Of a DNA stretch of 64,000 nucleotides, positions 37,526 through 47,071 are shown piece after piece. This stretch comes from Euglena gracilis. Lineage: Eukaryota; Euglenida; Euglenophyceae; Euglenales. The notes beneath the pieces are model-generated. The model saw only the letters and a program-made list of their open reading frames with translations. It did not search any database and had not been told where the DNA came from. A program made the translations under genes and the position numbers. The DNA is taken from contig CP154955.1 in NCBI GenBank assembly GCA_039621445.1, positions 36,497,123-36,561,122 on the forward strand, given 5' to 3'. Positions within the stretch are counted from its first letter, which is position 1. Every line of letters begins with the position of its first letter.

Positions 37526-38192
37526 GGGTGTGAAACATGGTAAGCAGAGGTTGATCCTTCAGCCTTCAGTCGGAAATTTTGGGTTGGAAATCCCTGCTCA
37601 GAATGTTTTCTTTGATGATCAGCCAATGGCCCAATCTCAGATGGCAAATCTGACGATTGGAGTTTCGGGGCACAGGGAGTTGGGACCCGAAACCAGTTTG
37701 GCTGAACTCAGAACCCCAACAAATATGGGACAGATGTTGGAATTTCAGGGTGGGGATGGCCAGGTTGTCATTTCCAACCAACCTTGTTTTCCAGAGCCTT
37801 TTTCAGGGGTTTCGCCTTTGCAAAATATGGGGTACGGTTTTGTGCTGCCTGAGTTACAACCTCTCCCAGACTTTTCATGGGTGCAAAATTTAAGGAATCT
37901 GCCATCATTACCCGCTTTTGCGTTGCCTTTGCCTCCAGCTCAAACAGTTTCTTCAACACCAGCCCAAGAGCCGGTGGCACTTTTGCAGTTTTCCCAACCA
38001 TCCCAGGTAGATGGGCTGGCGAAGGAAACGGGAAGTGCCTCGGCAGTGCAGGGGGGTGATAACCCCAGCCCAGTTTTCTTTGAAAAGCAAGCACAGGTCA
38101 ATGTGCTGGGCTTAAACGATAATAATAACTGGGACAGCAGCAAACGGGTCAGAGCAGAAGTGGAGGGGGCAGAGGAAAACCCGAAGGACTAG
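37509..38192 (+). CDS. Gag N-terminal ORF, copy 2
   Basis: Identical in translation to 24656-25339. The nominal GTG start is in the loop of hairpin H4, which supports a later start. Confidence 0.55.
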   Translation: MGHGSTGVKHGKQRLILQPSVGNFGLEIPAQNVFFDDQPMAQSQMANLTIGVSGHRELGPETSLAELRTPTNMGQMLEFQGGDGQVVISNQPCFPEPFSGVSPLQNMGYGFVLPELQPLPDFSWVQNLRNLPSLPAFALPLPPAQTVSSTPAQEPVALLQFSQPSQVDGLAKETGSASAVQGGDNPSPVFFEKQAQVNVLGLNDNNNWDSSKRVRAEVEGAEENPKD

Positions 38193-38441
38193 CCCAGTTC
38201 CACTTCTACTCGGCGACCCCGAACACCAGCTTCATCACCAGGTAGTGATGAAGTTCAGCAAACACTGCTGCACGGTGAGGTTGATCACGGACAGCCAGCA
38301 GCTGCTGCAGCCCCCCAGCCTCCTCATATTTTCATCGAGGGGGGTGAGGAGGAGGTCCAACCCCGAGCCTATGAAAGTTCTGAAGCCACCCCCAGGGGGG
38401 GTTCACAAAATCAGGGATTTTAAGACCCCTGGGGGCAATTT

Positions 38442-39284
38442 TTGCAAAGTAACAGAGACCTACAGTGGACTGTGCAGCACCTGACTTTTCGGGTTTTGGC
38501 ATTGGGAAAAGCCAACGAAGAGTGGGTTCTGCAGCAGCAGCAACAAAAACCCCCCGCTGTCGACATCCACGTGGTGGAGCACATGGCTGCACGAATCGAA
38601 GAAACGGCCAGGGCTGACTGCCTCCATATTTTTGAACTTTTTGAGAAAAAACGTGAGGCCCAGGTGCAAATTTCTGTGCAAAAAATTGACGCACAAGCAC
38701 TTGAACTTTTTTTCGGGCAGGAAAAAAGTTTTGAGGAAAAACTGGCCCAGCAGTTTTCTTCGAGCCGTGATCAGTTTTTGGCCCTCAGGCAGGAATTTTT
38801 ACGTATTTTGGACAACCTGCCACAGGAAATTTTGAAGCAGGTGCAAAATCAGGTGGCTGCCTTACCGATTAAGGATCTCGTGCTTGAAAATTTTCAGCGG
38901 TTCGCTGAGAATTTTAAAGCCGCCCAGCCGGCTCAGGTGGGGGAGGCAGAAGCTCTCCAAGAGCTGGCCGTCGTCACTGCCAAAATCGTTGAAGTTCAGG
39001 CTGATCTGGTGTCGCTGCGAGGTACGGTCCAGCGCCAGGCTCATTAGCTTCAGCAGTTCGCCGATTATGTTCGCCAGCTGGGTGAACAAAATTTAGCGAT
39101 GAATACAGCCCTCCATGGTTTTGGTGGGGGTATTCAAAAACTACACCAGAATATTTCAGATGAAGTAGGGAAACGACACTCAGAAATGCAAAAACTGTTG
39201 ACGGATTGTCGGCAGAATTTTCAGAGTGTTTATCAGCAGATTTTTTCCAGGAGAAAAAATTTGGTGGGCTGGTGGAGGAATTAA
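38442..39284 (+). pseudogene. Gag coiled-coil region, copy 2
   Basis: A 201-residue frame (38442-39047) with a Gln run and long heptad-like helices. It ends at TAG (39045-39047) and continues in frame from 39048 (LQQFADYVRQLGEQNLAMNT) to 39284. A frame change then leads into SADFFQEKKFGGLVEELRQG (39206-39505). TAG is one transition from CAG, which would suit the surrounding Gln-rich sequence. Confidence 0.65.
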
Positions 39285-39289
39285 GGCAG

Positions 39290-39919
39290 GGATTTGCACA
39301 AGTTGGGGGGAACACTTTCGAGTTACAGAAAGTGCTGCAGGATTTACAAAAAACGGACCCGTACACCCAACTGCAGAACCGAGAGGAGTTTTGCAGAGAA
39401 TTTCTGACATGTGGTGGCTGCGGCAGGGCAGCCAGCAGCCCCTACACCCAGTGGAGCTGCCACAGCCTGGGCAGCAGCTGGCCCAGCAGCCCGTCGTCCA
39501 GCTAGCCCAGCAGCCTGGCCAACCAGCAGGCCAGCCGCAGCCTACTCACGGGCCGCCAAGGGGGCTGGGCCTGCCGTCAGTTGGACAGCAGCCCCTGGGG
39601 CAGCCTTCCAGCTCACTGGCCAGCACGGTGCCCAGTGCTGACCCAGCTTTTTCAGATCAGATTCTGTTTGCACAGCCTCATCACAGCCCACTTACCAGCA
39701 CGGTGCCCAGTGCTGACCCAGCGTTTTCAGATCTGAATGTTTTGCAAAATAAAACTGCAGTTTCAAACATTTCCCCTCCCTTAGTGATTGAGGGGGGATT
39801 TGTTTTGGAGGACACGCAAGACACGGCAGTGGTTTCTTCTGTGTCATTGTGTGTCCCTCCGCATGTTTTCTGCAGCCCTGCTTTCTCGATTAGGCCTATC
39901 GTGACAGGGGGGGCTGCAG
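39290..39919 (+). pseudogene. Gag Gln/Pro-rich linker, copy 2 (cut by gap)
   Basis: Coiled-coil end, LQKVLQDLQKTDPYTQLQNR, then in another frame the Gln/Pro-rich stretch and the two STVPSADPAFSD repeats. It ends in N bases. Confidence 0.6.
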
Positions 39920-39932
39920 NNNNNNNNNNNNN
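39920..39932. other. Assembly gap (13 N)
   Basis: Joins the truncated right arm of palindrome B to a point in the RNase H gene of the next gypsy-like copy. The sequences on the two sides are not adjacent in any other copy. Confidence 0.99.
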
Positions 39933-41434
39933 CTTGGTGTGTCTAGAACCTCTCTAGCCCAAGATTCTAGAGCCTTGTGGTCCGTGAGAACCAGTACGGG
40001 CTGCAGCTCAATCCATGATTCCCACTTTTGTAAGGCTAGCATTATGGCATAAGTCTCCTGTTCCCTAGGTACCCAGTTTCTTTGGCTGCCCGTTAGCTTC
40101 CTACTCATGAAGGCGACAGGCACGGTACGCTTGGCCCGTACGTCTTCTGGAGTAGGAGCCCTATCCTCCCCAACCAATTGTTCAACGGTGGCACCAACCG
40201 CATACTTGCTGGCATCCACTCTTAAAACAAATGGTTTGTCTGGCTTAACGTGTTGTAAAATTAATTCACTGCACAACAGTGATTTAATTTTTTCAAATGC
40301 CTCAATGTCGGATGGTTCCCAAGAAATCCTTTTCTTGGAACCCTTCTTGCCGTCCACTCGTGAAACTTTGAGCTTATCTTGAAGGCAAGCGACAATGTGG
40401 GCGTAATCCTTCACATAGGAGCTGTAATAATTTGTGAACTCCAAAAAGGCACGTAGACCCGTGATTGTTTGGGGTAGCTCCCATTTTTCAATGGCCATAA
40501 GCTTTCCAGGGGATGGTCTTCTCACCCCACCACCCAGAACATGGCCACAAAACTCAACTTCTTTTACGAAAAGACGGCATTTTCTTTTGTCGGCTACAAA
40601 TCTGTCTTTTCGTAAAACTTCAAGGACTCTTCACAAATCCTTGTCATGTGCTGCGAGTAAATCCTCACCAGGACCCACTCGAGTTCCAACCAAAATGTCG
40701 TCGATGTAAGGATCAGCCACGTCCTCCACCGGGAAGAGGCGATCCTCCATCATTTGCTGAAACTGCTGGCTTGCGTTTATTAGATCCATCACATTAACCC
40801 TCCACTGAAAAAGACCGAGGGGGGTACTACAACATGTGATGGGCCGGCTTTCCGGGTCCAACGGCTGTTGGTGGAAAGCCTGCTGTAAATCCAAGATGGA
40901 AAACATCATGTTTCAACCTTGTTTCACAAGGAGGTCTTCAGTTACGGGAAGGGGGTAGGACACACGCCTAGTTTGACTGTTAGGCCCATGCATGTCTACC
41001 ACTCCCCTCCATTCACCTCCTTTTTTCGGCACTACAAATGTTACGGACAGCCATTCCGAAACTGTTCCATTGGGTAAACGCTCAACAAATTTCCGGTCCC
41101 ACCATTCCTGTGTGACCTTTTTGTGAGCTTCAAATCTTTCACCATGTAAGACAAAAGGTTTTTGCCTTGTGGGTACAGCCCCCTCCTTCAGAGGAATCTG
41201 GGTGTAACCATAAAGTCCCCGAACGGGAGGGACGGGGGGTACCTCCGTACCCAACACCTCCCCTTCAAAATCCTGAAAAATTTTATCCCGAAATGCTACC
41301 ACCCTGGGGTATTCCTTCTCACCCGAGTCGCGAGCCTGGATTATGGCATTCACTGCCTTGTCCTCGGCTGGCGATTCGGTGAGATGCTTGGCTATGGTAT
41401 GCAATTCCTTCTTGCCAAGGAATTTTGGTTGCAT
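39933..41434 (-). pseudogene. Ty3/gypsy RT and RNase H with in-frame stops, copy 3
   Basis: Same frame and motifs as 18335-19942, with TGA at 40913-40915 and 40631-40633. It differs from copy 1 by GVVDMHGPNSQ instead of GVVDMQGPNSQ, and PTRQKPF instead of PTRKKPF. The RNase H ends at the gap after REVLDTP. Confidence 0.87.
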
Positions 41435-41446
41435 ATCAAAGCCTTT

Positions 41447-42187
41447 CTAGGGTAGGTGCAAGTTCATTTTTTGCAGGTCCAACCACACCTTTTCATTTTC
41501 AGGGGACTCCGTGGTTGGTGCATGCACAGAGGATTCGCTAAAGTCAGAAGTCACAACCCCAATTCTTTTTTGTGAATTGTGTTTTTTCTTCCCCTTATGG
41601 GATTTCCTTTTCTGATTTCTTGTATCCCACCCATACAATACAGTCAGATTAGGATTGTCAAAAAACAGAGCATTATGGTGTGTGAACACACCCAAACCAT
41701 GTTCGGCTAACCATGGAAACGATAATATAGCATCTACCTCATTATCCGCGAGGTAGAATTCTCCTTCGAGGTACAAGGCCTGGGTGCCCCCCTGCCCCGT
41801 ACCCCTGCGTTGAAAACCCAACTCCAACTTAATACACTGGTCGCCCCCCAAAACACATTGGCCGTTGGCAGCCACCAGCCGAATAGGCATTCGTGGTGAC
41901 CTGGCCAAATGTTTTGGAACGATGGACCTTTTGACCAGGTTCACCTGGGCTCCCGTGTCAACCAAAGTTCTGAGCTGCCTGGCATCTCCGTTAGGGAGGT
42001 ACGTCTGTGATAGCATCAAAAGTTGCAGCTCGTTTTCAATGGGCAACACCTGATTGACCTTCAAGGTGTTGGCCAAATGACAGCAACGGTCTGGAAGTTC
42101 CCATTCCTCAAAATCCTGGGAATTTTTGGAAATTTCTTTGGGCTGCCCCCCCAGAATATCCGCAGCACTTAGGAGATAATCAATCAC
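41447..42187 (-). CDS. Retropepsin-like protease, copy 3 (intact frame)
   Basis: 246 residues. Residues 1-30 (VIDYLLSAADILGG) look like the tail of the methyltransferase domain. LVDTGAQVNLV has the active-site Asp at 77. LSFPWLAEHGLGV fits the retropepsin hydrophobic-hydrophobic-Gly region less clearly. A Lys-rich tail (NQKRKSHKGKKKHNSQKRIG) follows. It ends at TAG (41447-41449) and is then in frame with the RT (KGFDMQPKFLGKKELH), so protease and RT were one polyprotein. Cleavage of Gag-Pol is its expected task. Confidence 0.8.
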   Translation of the reverse strand: MIDYLLSAADILGGQPKEISKNSQDFEEWELPDRCCHLANTLKVNQVLPIENELQLLMLSQTYLPNGDARQLRTLVDTGAQVNLVKRSIVPKHLARSPRMPIRLVAANGQCVLGGDQCIKLELGFQRRGTGQGGTQALYLEGEFYLADNEVDAILSFPWLAEHGLGVFTHHNALFFDNPNLTVLYGWDTRNQKRKSHKGKKKHNSQKRIGVVTSDFSESSVHAPTTESPENEKVWLDLQKMNLHLP

Positions 42188-42317
42188 CAGGGGGGGGTAT
42201 TCTTCCTTTTTGTCGGGGGGAAAACTTCATTTTTCTGCCCCCCAACAATTCACGGTGCCGGAACTGCCCATTGTCCCCCATCACCAGGTTAGGACACGAT
42301 TCGCCATCACACAACAC

Positions 42318-42924
42318 TCACCGTAGTTGTGAAATGGCTGGGCAGCACCAGAAACGTGTGGGCTTTTTATAACCCCAATCCGAAAACTGACAATAATCAA
42401 TGTCGATATAGGGCAGGTTTTTCACCACCTCCCTATTTCGCAAGAGACCAGTGCGGGGGTTCTCCAACCACCACAACTTTGGCTGAAAATACTTTATAAT
42501 TTCCAGGGCTTTCTCCACCAGGGCATCCGCCTGAGAGAAATCCCTTGGCCTGGGGTTATAAGCTGTGGAATAAATATTACAGGAGGGACTAGTGGCAAAA
42601 ACCTCAAAAAATCCAACCGGGTATCGCCTGTAGTACCAGGTCAAAATGTCTGTGTAGGGGTGGAAGTCCGTCCAGGGGGCATTTTCGATTGACAAAACTT
42701 CATACCCCCCTTTCTGCCAACCGCCTCCCTACTGAACCCGTGCCAGCGAATAAATCTAATGCGTGAGGTCGCTGGGCTGATGGTAGGGGGTTGGGCTGTG
42801 GCAGGTTTGAATGCAAAAAAGGAACCCGTGAACATTTTCCTTCCCTCCAGGAGTATCGGGTCCGATTCAAAAATCTGGGGGGCTGATCCAAAGAGTGTTT
42901 TTCACCACACCCTGAATCAGCCAT
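42318..42924 (-). pseudogene. Retrotransposon-borne C5 DNA methyltransferase, copy 3 (frameshifted)
   Basis: Same protein as 62882-63646, but a sixth C at about 42703-42711 splits it. The N-terminal piece (42700-42924) ends just after HALDLFAGTGSVGRRLAERG, and the rest (42318-42695: SIENAPWTDF, SPSCNIYS, WLENPRTGLL, PTRFWCC) is in another frame. The Cys of motif IV and the Glu of motif VI are kept. It shares KNLPYIDIDYC with copy 4 against copy 1. Confidence 0.8.
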
Positions 42925-43038
42925 AAAATCCTGTACATAGCCCAGTTTTTTGAATCAGCAATATTTACCCCGTTTTCCTCACAGGGGGGTGAGACACGGC
43001 CATGGGGCCCCCCCCTTCTGAAACTGCTCCTGGCCCCC

Positions 43039-43624
43039 TAATGGGCCCCAGGGGACGAAGAGGTGGGCCCACCCCCCTTTGACCATGCACCCCCCTTGCC
43101 AGAGGAATTTCGCTGAGTGGCTGGCTGCCCTTTACCCTTGGGCTGCCCCTTGCCTTTTCCATTATTTTGCCAAAATTCCTTAGATTTAACAAGGGCCTCA
43201 CTCAGCGGTTTATCGCACTCATAAAAATAATGCCCGCACTCCCCACAGTTGAAGCATGGGTATGGCGACCTGCCCCGACCCGATGCCTGCGGGGTCCAGG
43301 ACTGCCCCCCCTTGCCTTGCCGGGCTGGGGGTGCTGGACTTTGGGTTCGCGATCATTAAACTGCTGCTGGCCGCGAAGACGAAGAAGGGGACCTGCCCCG
43401 CGAGGCTGGCTGGCTGGGCTGGCCCCTTATCGCCCTTTGCAGCTGGCTTTGGGGCAGATGTTGAGGTGTGACCCTGCCCCCCAGCTGCTAGTGCTGAAAC
43501 GGATGTTGGGGACACCGGGGGGGGGTCTGGCCTTTTTTCCAACACCTGTATTTTCCCTGAGCCTTTCGATGTCGATTTGCTGAATAATCTGGGAAAATGG
43601 TGCGGATTTAAAGCCAAATCCTGC
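43039..43624 (-). pseudogene. Gag nucleocapsid region with CCHC knuckle, copy 3
   Basis: Basic linker and zinc knuckle as in copy 1 (knuckle at about 43215-43256). It is separated from the capsid-like ORF by the insertion described next. Confidence 0.7.
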
Positions 43625-43752
43625 TTTTTCCAGCTGGAGTACCGCTCCAGCTCCGCTGGGCAGCGGCAGGGGGGGAAGCGGGGGGGGATGGGGTGGTGGG
43701 GAGGGGGGGAGGGCGGTCTCGTTATTTTTTTTTTTTTTGTTTATTTTTTTCC
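43625..43752. mobile_element. Copy-specific 120-bp insertion with terminal hairpin
   Basis: Absent from copies 1 and 4. It is flanked by tttttcc at 43625-43631 and 43746-43752, a possible 7-bp target-site duplication. It begins with a perfect hairpin agctggag-taccg-ctccagct (43632-43652), then a G-rich middle (runs of 6-8 G) and a T-rich end with a run of 15 T. There is no coding capacity. It may be a tiny non-autonomous element or an assembly error. Confidence 0.6.
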
Positions 43753-43757
43753 GAGAG

Positions 43758-44405
43758 CTAACTTGCCCTGGGAAAAGCAAACATTTCCTCAACGGTCATT
43801 AGTCGTTCCACCAATTCGACGTTGAGGAAATTTTCCATTCCCTGCAATTTCCTTCCATTTACGGCTGTTAATTTCAGTGCCTCCTCCGAAGAACTGAAAT
43901 CAATAAGGCAAATGGCACCAGGGTTTTTGATAACAACTTTCCGTGGATCAATCCCCCCAGTGATCTGGCTCACACTCCTTTTAATCCCATCCACCGTGGG
44001 ATTTGGTACCCCTGTGAGCCTGACAATGGGTTGTTTACGGGCTCGGTTATCCTCCTCTTCTATGCAAAACTTGCTTAAAAAAGGAGGAATTCTTTCAAAA
44101 AATAATCTTCGTGCCTCCCCGGCTGTGACATCCTTAACATGGTGCCAGGCACTGCAAAATTTAATCCAAAATTCAGACCGGGTTATTTTACCTCCGTTAA
44201 CCATGGTTACCTCCTGCCATATTTTCCAAGCCGTCAGCCCCTTACTCGAGGCATAACGGTTCTGGAACTGGGCCAATATGGTGGGGTAACTTAATTTAGC
44301 TCCATTCAACCGATAGAGCCTGATTTCCTCCCTTAATCTGGGTCCTAAACATGCCTCAAAAACCTGCAGCTTTTGCAAATCCGAATACGGTTTCCCTGAT
44401 GTCAA
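43758..44405 (-). CDS. Gag capsid-like domain with RRM-like C terminus, copy 3
   Basis: Translation identical to 22144-22791. The insertion at 43625-43752 lies just behind its stop and would separate capsid from nucleocapsid. Confidence 0.65.
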   Translation of the reverse strand: MTSGKPYSDLQKLQVFEACLGPRLREEIRLYRLNGAKLSYPTILAQFQNRYASSKGLTAWKIWQEVTMVNGGKITRSEFWIKFCSAWHHVKDVTAGEARRLFFERIPPFLSKFCIEEEDNRARKQPIVRLTGVPNPTVDGIKRSVSQITGGIDPRKVVIKNPGAICLIDFSSSEEALKLTAVNGRKLQGMENFLNVELVERLMTVEEMFAFPRAS

Positions 44406-44489
44406 CCTGTCCCAGTAAAGATTCCAATCTACTTCAAAATCTTGCCAGGAAATGCTGCCCGATTCATCAAAAAAGGGCTTAGCACCTCC

Positions 44490-45236
44490 CTACAAAATTT
44501 CAAAAGCAAATAAAAGGAAAACCCAACCCGTTACCTGGGTTGGCTGCAGCCCCCCCTGTCCCGATAGGCCTAATCGAGAAAGCAGGGCTGCAGAAACATG
44601 CGGAGGGACACACAATGACACAGAAGAAACCACTGCCGTGTCTTGCGTGTCCTCCAAAACAAATCCCCCCTCAATCACTAAGGGAGGGGAAATGTTTGAA
44701 ACTGCAGTTTTATTTTGCAAAACATTCAGATCTGAAAACGCTGGGTCAGCACTGGGCACCGTGCTGGTAAGTGGGCTGTGATGAGGCTGTGCAAACAGAA
44801 TCTGATCTGAAAAAGCTGGGTCAGCACTGGGCACCGTGCTGGCCAGTGAGCTGGAAGGCTGCCCCAGGGGCTGCTGTCCAACTGACGGCAGGCCCAGCCC
44901 CCTTGGCGGCCCGTGAGTAGGCTGCGGCTGGCCTGCTGGTTGGCCAGGCTGCTGGGCTAGCTGGACGACGGGCTGCTGGGCCAGCTGCTGCCCAGGCTGT
45001 GGCAGCTCCACTGGGTGTAGGGGCTGCTGGCTGCCCTGCCGCAGCCACCACATGTCAGAAATTCTCTGCAAAACTCCTCTCGGTTCTGCAGTTGGGTGTA
45101 CGGGTCCGTTTTTTGTAAATCCTGCAGCACTTTCTGTAACTCGAAAGTGTTCCCCCCAACTTGTGCAAATCCCTGCCTTAATTCCTCCACCAGCCCACCA
45201 AATTTTTTCTCCTGGAAAAAATCTGCTGATAAACAC
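44490..45236 (-). pseudogene. Gag Gln/Pro-rich linker, copy 3
   Basis: As copy 1 (22876-23622): sense from about residue 65, with two STVPSADPAFSD repeats. Confidence 0.55.
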
Positions 45237-46020
45237 TCTGAAAATTCTGCCGACAATCCGTCAACAGTTTTTGCATTTCTGAGTGTCGTTTCCCTACTTC
45301 ATCTGAAATATTCTGGTGTAGTTTTTGAATACCCCCACCAAAACCATGGAGGGCTGTATTCATCGCTAAATTTTGTTCACCCAGCTGGCGAACATAATCG
45401 GCGAACTGCTGAAGCTAATGAGCCTGGCGCTGGACCGTACCTCGCAGCGACACCAGATCAGCCTGAACTTCAACGATTTTGGCAGTGACGACGGCCAGCT
45501 CTTGGAGAGCTTCTGCCTCCCCCACCTGAGCCGGCTGGGCGGCTTTAAAATTCTCAGCGAACCGCTGAAAATTTTCAAGCACGAGATCCTTAATCGGTAA
45601 GGCAGCCACCTGATTTTGCACCTGCTTCAAAATTTCCTGTGGCAGGTTGTCCAAAATACGTAAAAATTCCTGCCTGAGGGCCAAAAACTGATCACGGCTC
45701 GAAGAAAACTGCTGGGCCAGTTTTTCCTCAAAACTTTTTTCCTGCCCGAAAAAAAGTTCAAGTGCTTGTGCGTCAATTTTTTGCACAGAAATTTGCACCT
45801 GGGCCTCACGTTTTTTCTCAAAAAGTTCAAAAATATGGAGGCAGTCAGCCCTGGCCGTTTCTTCGATTCGTGCAGCCATGTGCTCCACCACGTGGATGTC
45901 GACAGCGGGGGGTTTTTGTTGCTGCTGCTGCAGAACCCACTCTTCGTTGGCTTTTCCCAATGCCAAAACCCGAAAAGTCAGGTGCTGCACAGTCCACTGT
46001 AGGTCTCTGTTACTTTGCAA
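45178..46020 (-). pseudogene. Gag coiled-coil region, copy 3
   Basis: The 201-residue form (45415-46020) plus in-frame continuation past TAG (45415-45417). It lacks the extra damage of copy 1 and agrees with copies 2 and 4. Confidence 0.65.
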
Positions 46021-46269
46021 AAATTGCCCCCAGGGGTCTTAAAATCCCTGATTTTGTGAACCCCCCCTGGGGGTGGCTTCAGAACTTTCATAGGCTCGGG
46101 GTTGGACCTCCTCCTCACCCCCCTCGATGAAAATATGAGGAGGCTGGGGGGCTGCAGCAGCTGCTGGCTGTCCGTGATCAACCTCACCGTGCAGCAGTGT
46201 TTGCTGAACTTCATCACTACCTGGTGATGAAGCTGGTGTTCGGGGTCGCCGAGTAGAAGTGGAACTGGG

Positions 46270-46953
46270 CTAGTCCTTCGGGTTTTCCTCTGCCCCCTCC
46301 ACTTCTGCTCTGACCCGTTTGCTGCTGTCCCAGTTATTATTATCGTTTAAGCCCAGCACATTGACCTGTGCTTGCTTTTCAAAGAAAACTGGGCTGGGGT
46401 TATCACCCCCCTGCACTGCCGAGGCACTTCCCGTTTCCTTCGCCAGCCCATCTACCTGGGATGGTTGGGAAAACTGCAAAAGTGCCACCGGCTCTTGGGC
46501 TGGTGTTGAAGAAACTGTTTGAGCTGGAGGCAAAGGCAACGCAAAAGCGGGTAATGATGGCAGATTCCTTAAATTTTGCACCCATGAAAAATCTGGGAGA
46601 GGTTGTAACTCAGGCAGCACAAAACCGTACCCCATATTTTGCAAAGGCGAAACCCCTGAAAAAGGCTCTGGAAAACAAGGTTGGTTGGAAATGACAACCT
46701 GGCCATCCCCACCCTGAAATTCCAACATCTGTCCCATATTTGTTGGGGTTCTGAGTTCAGCCAAACTGGTTTCGGGTCCCAACTCCCTGTGCCCCGAAAC
46801 TCCAATCGTCAGATTTGCCATCTGAGATTGGGCCATTGGCTGATCATCAAAGAAAACATTCTGAGCAGGGATTTCCAACCCAAAATTTCCGACTGAAGGC
46901 TGAAGGATCAACCTCTGCTTACCATGTTTCACACCCGTGCTGCCATGACCCAC
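46270..46953 (-). CDS. Gag N-terminal ORF, copy 3
   Basis: As 24656-25339, with one private base change near 46591 (gaaaaatctg for gaaaagtctg) that is silent in this frame. Confidence 0.55.
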   Translation of the reverse strand: MGHGSTGVKHGKQRLILQPSVGNFGLEIPAQNVFFDDQPMAQSQMANLTIGVSGHRELGPETSLAELRTPTNMGQMLEFQGGDGQVVISNQPCFPEPFSGVSPLQNMGYGFVLPELQPLPDFSWVQNLRNLPSLPAFALPLPPAQTVSSTPAQEPVALLQFSQPSQVDGLAKETGSASAVQGGDNPSPVFFEKQAQVNVLGLNDNNNWDSSKRVRAEVEGAEENPKD

Positions 46954-47043
46954 GGCAGCACTGGGGTGAAGCGGAAACCCCCGCCCCGGGCCAGTTTCCG
47001 GCGTAGGATCGTTTTTTTGGCTCCTCGAGCCGACTTGTGTCGG
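46937..47043 (-). promoter_or_regulatory. Four-hairpin leader array, copy 3
   Basis: All four stems described at 37419-37525 are present unchanged. Confidence 0.6.
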
Positions 47044-47071
47044 AAATTTTTTCTCCCCGATCTGGCCCCCC

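Larger units (their letters stand above)
22930..39919. repeat. Palindrome B
   Basis: Left arm 22930-31423, right arm 31431-39919, spacer tactgtc at 31424-31430. The arms carry Gag parts of the gypsy-like element, the short LTR element and LINE family 2. The right arm ends at ctgcag immediately before the N gap. Arm differences are a handful of substitutions, homopolymer and microsatellite changes. Confidence 0.95.
37391..39919 (+). mobile_element. Gypsy-like element 5' part, copy 2 (truncated at gap)
   Basis: Contains leader, Gag N-terminal ORF, coiled coil and Gln/Pro-rich linker. It stops in the linker at the N gap. The last 60 bases differ from the other copies by small changes (gttttctg for gtttctg, cgtgac for cgggac), as expected at a contig end. 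Confidence 0.85.
39933..47071 (-). mobile_element. Gypsy-like element with C5 methyltransferase, copy 3
   Basis: From RNase H at the gap to the leader at 47.05 kb. It is the best copy for the protease-RT frame and has a private 120-bp insertion between capsid and knuckle. The 3' end (integrase finger, chromodomain) is beyond the gap. Confidence 0.87.
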
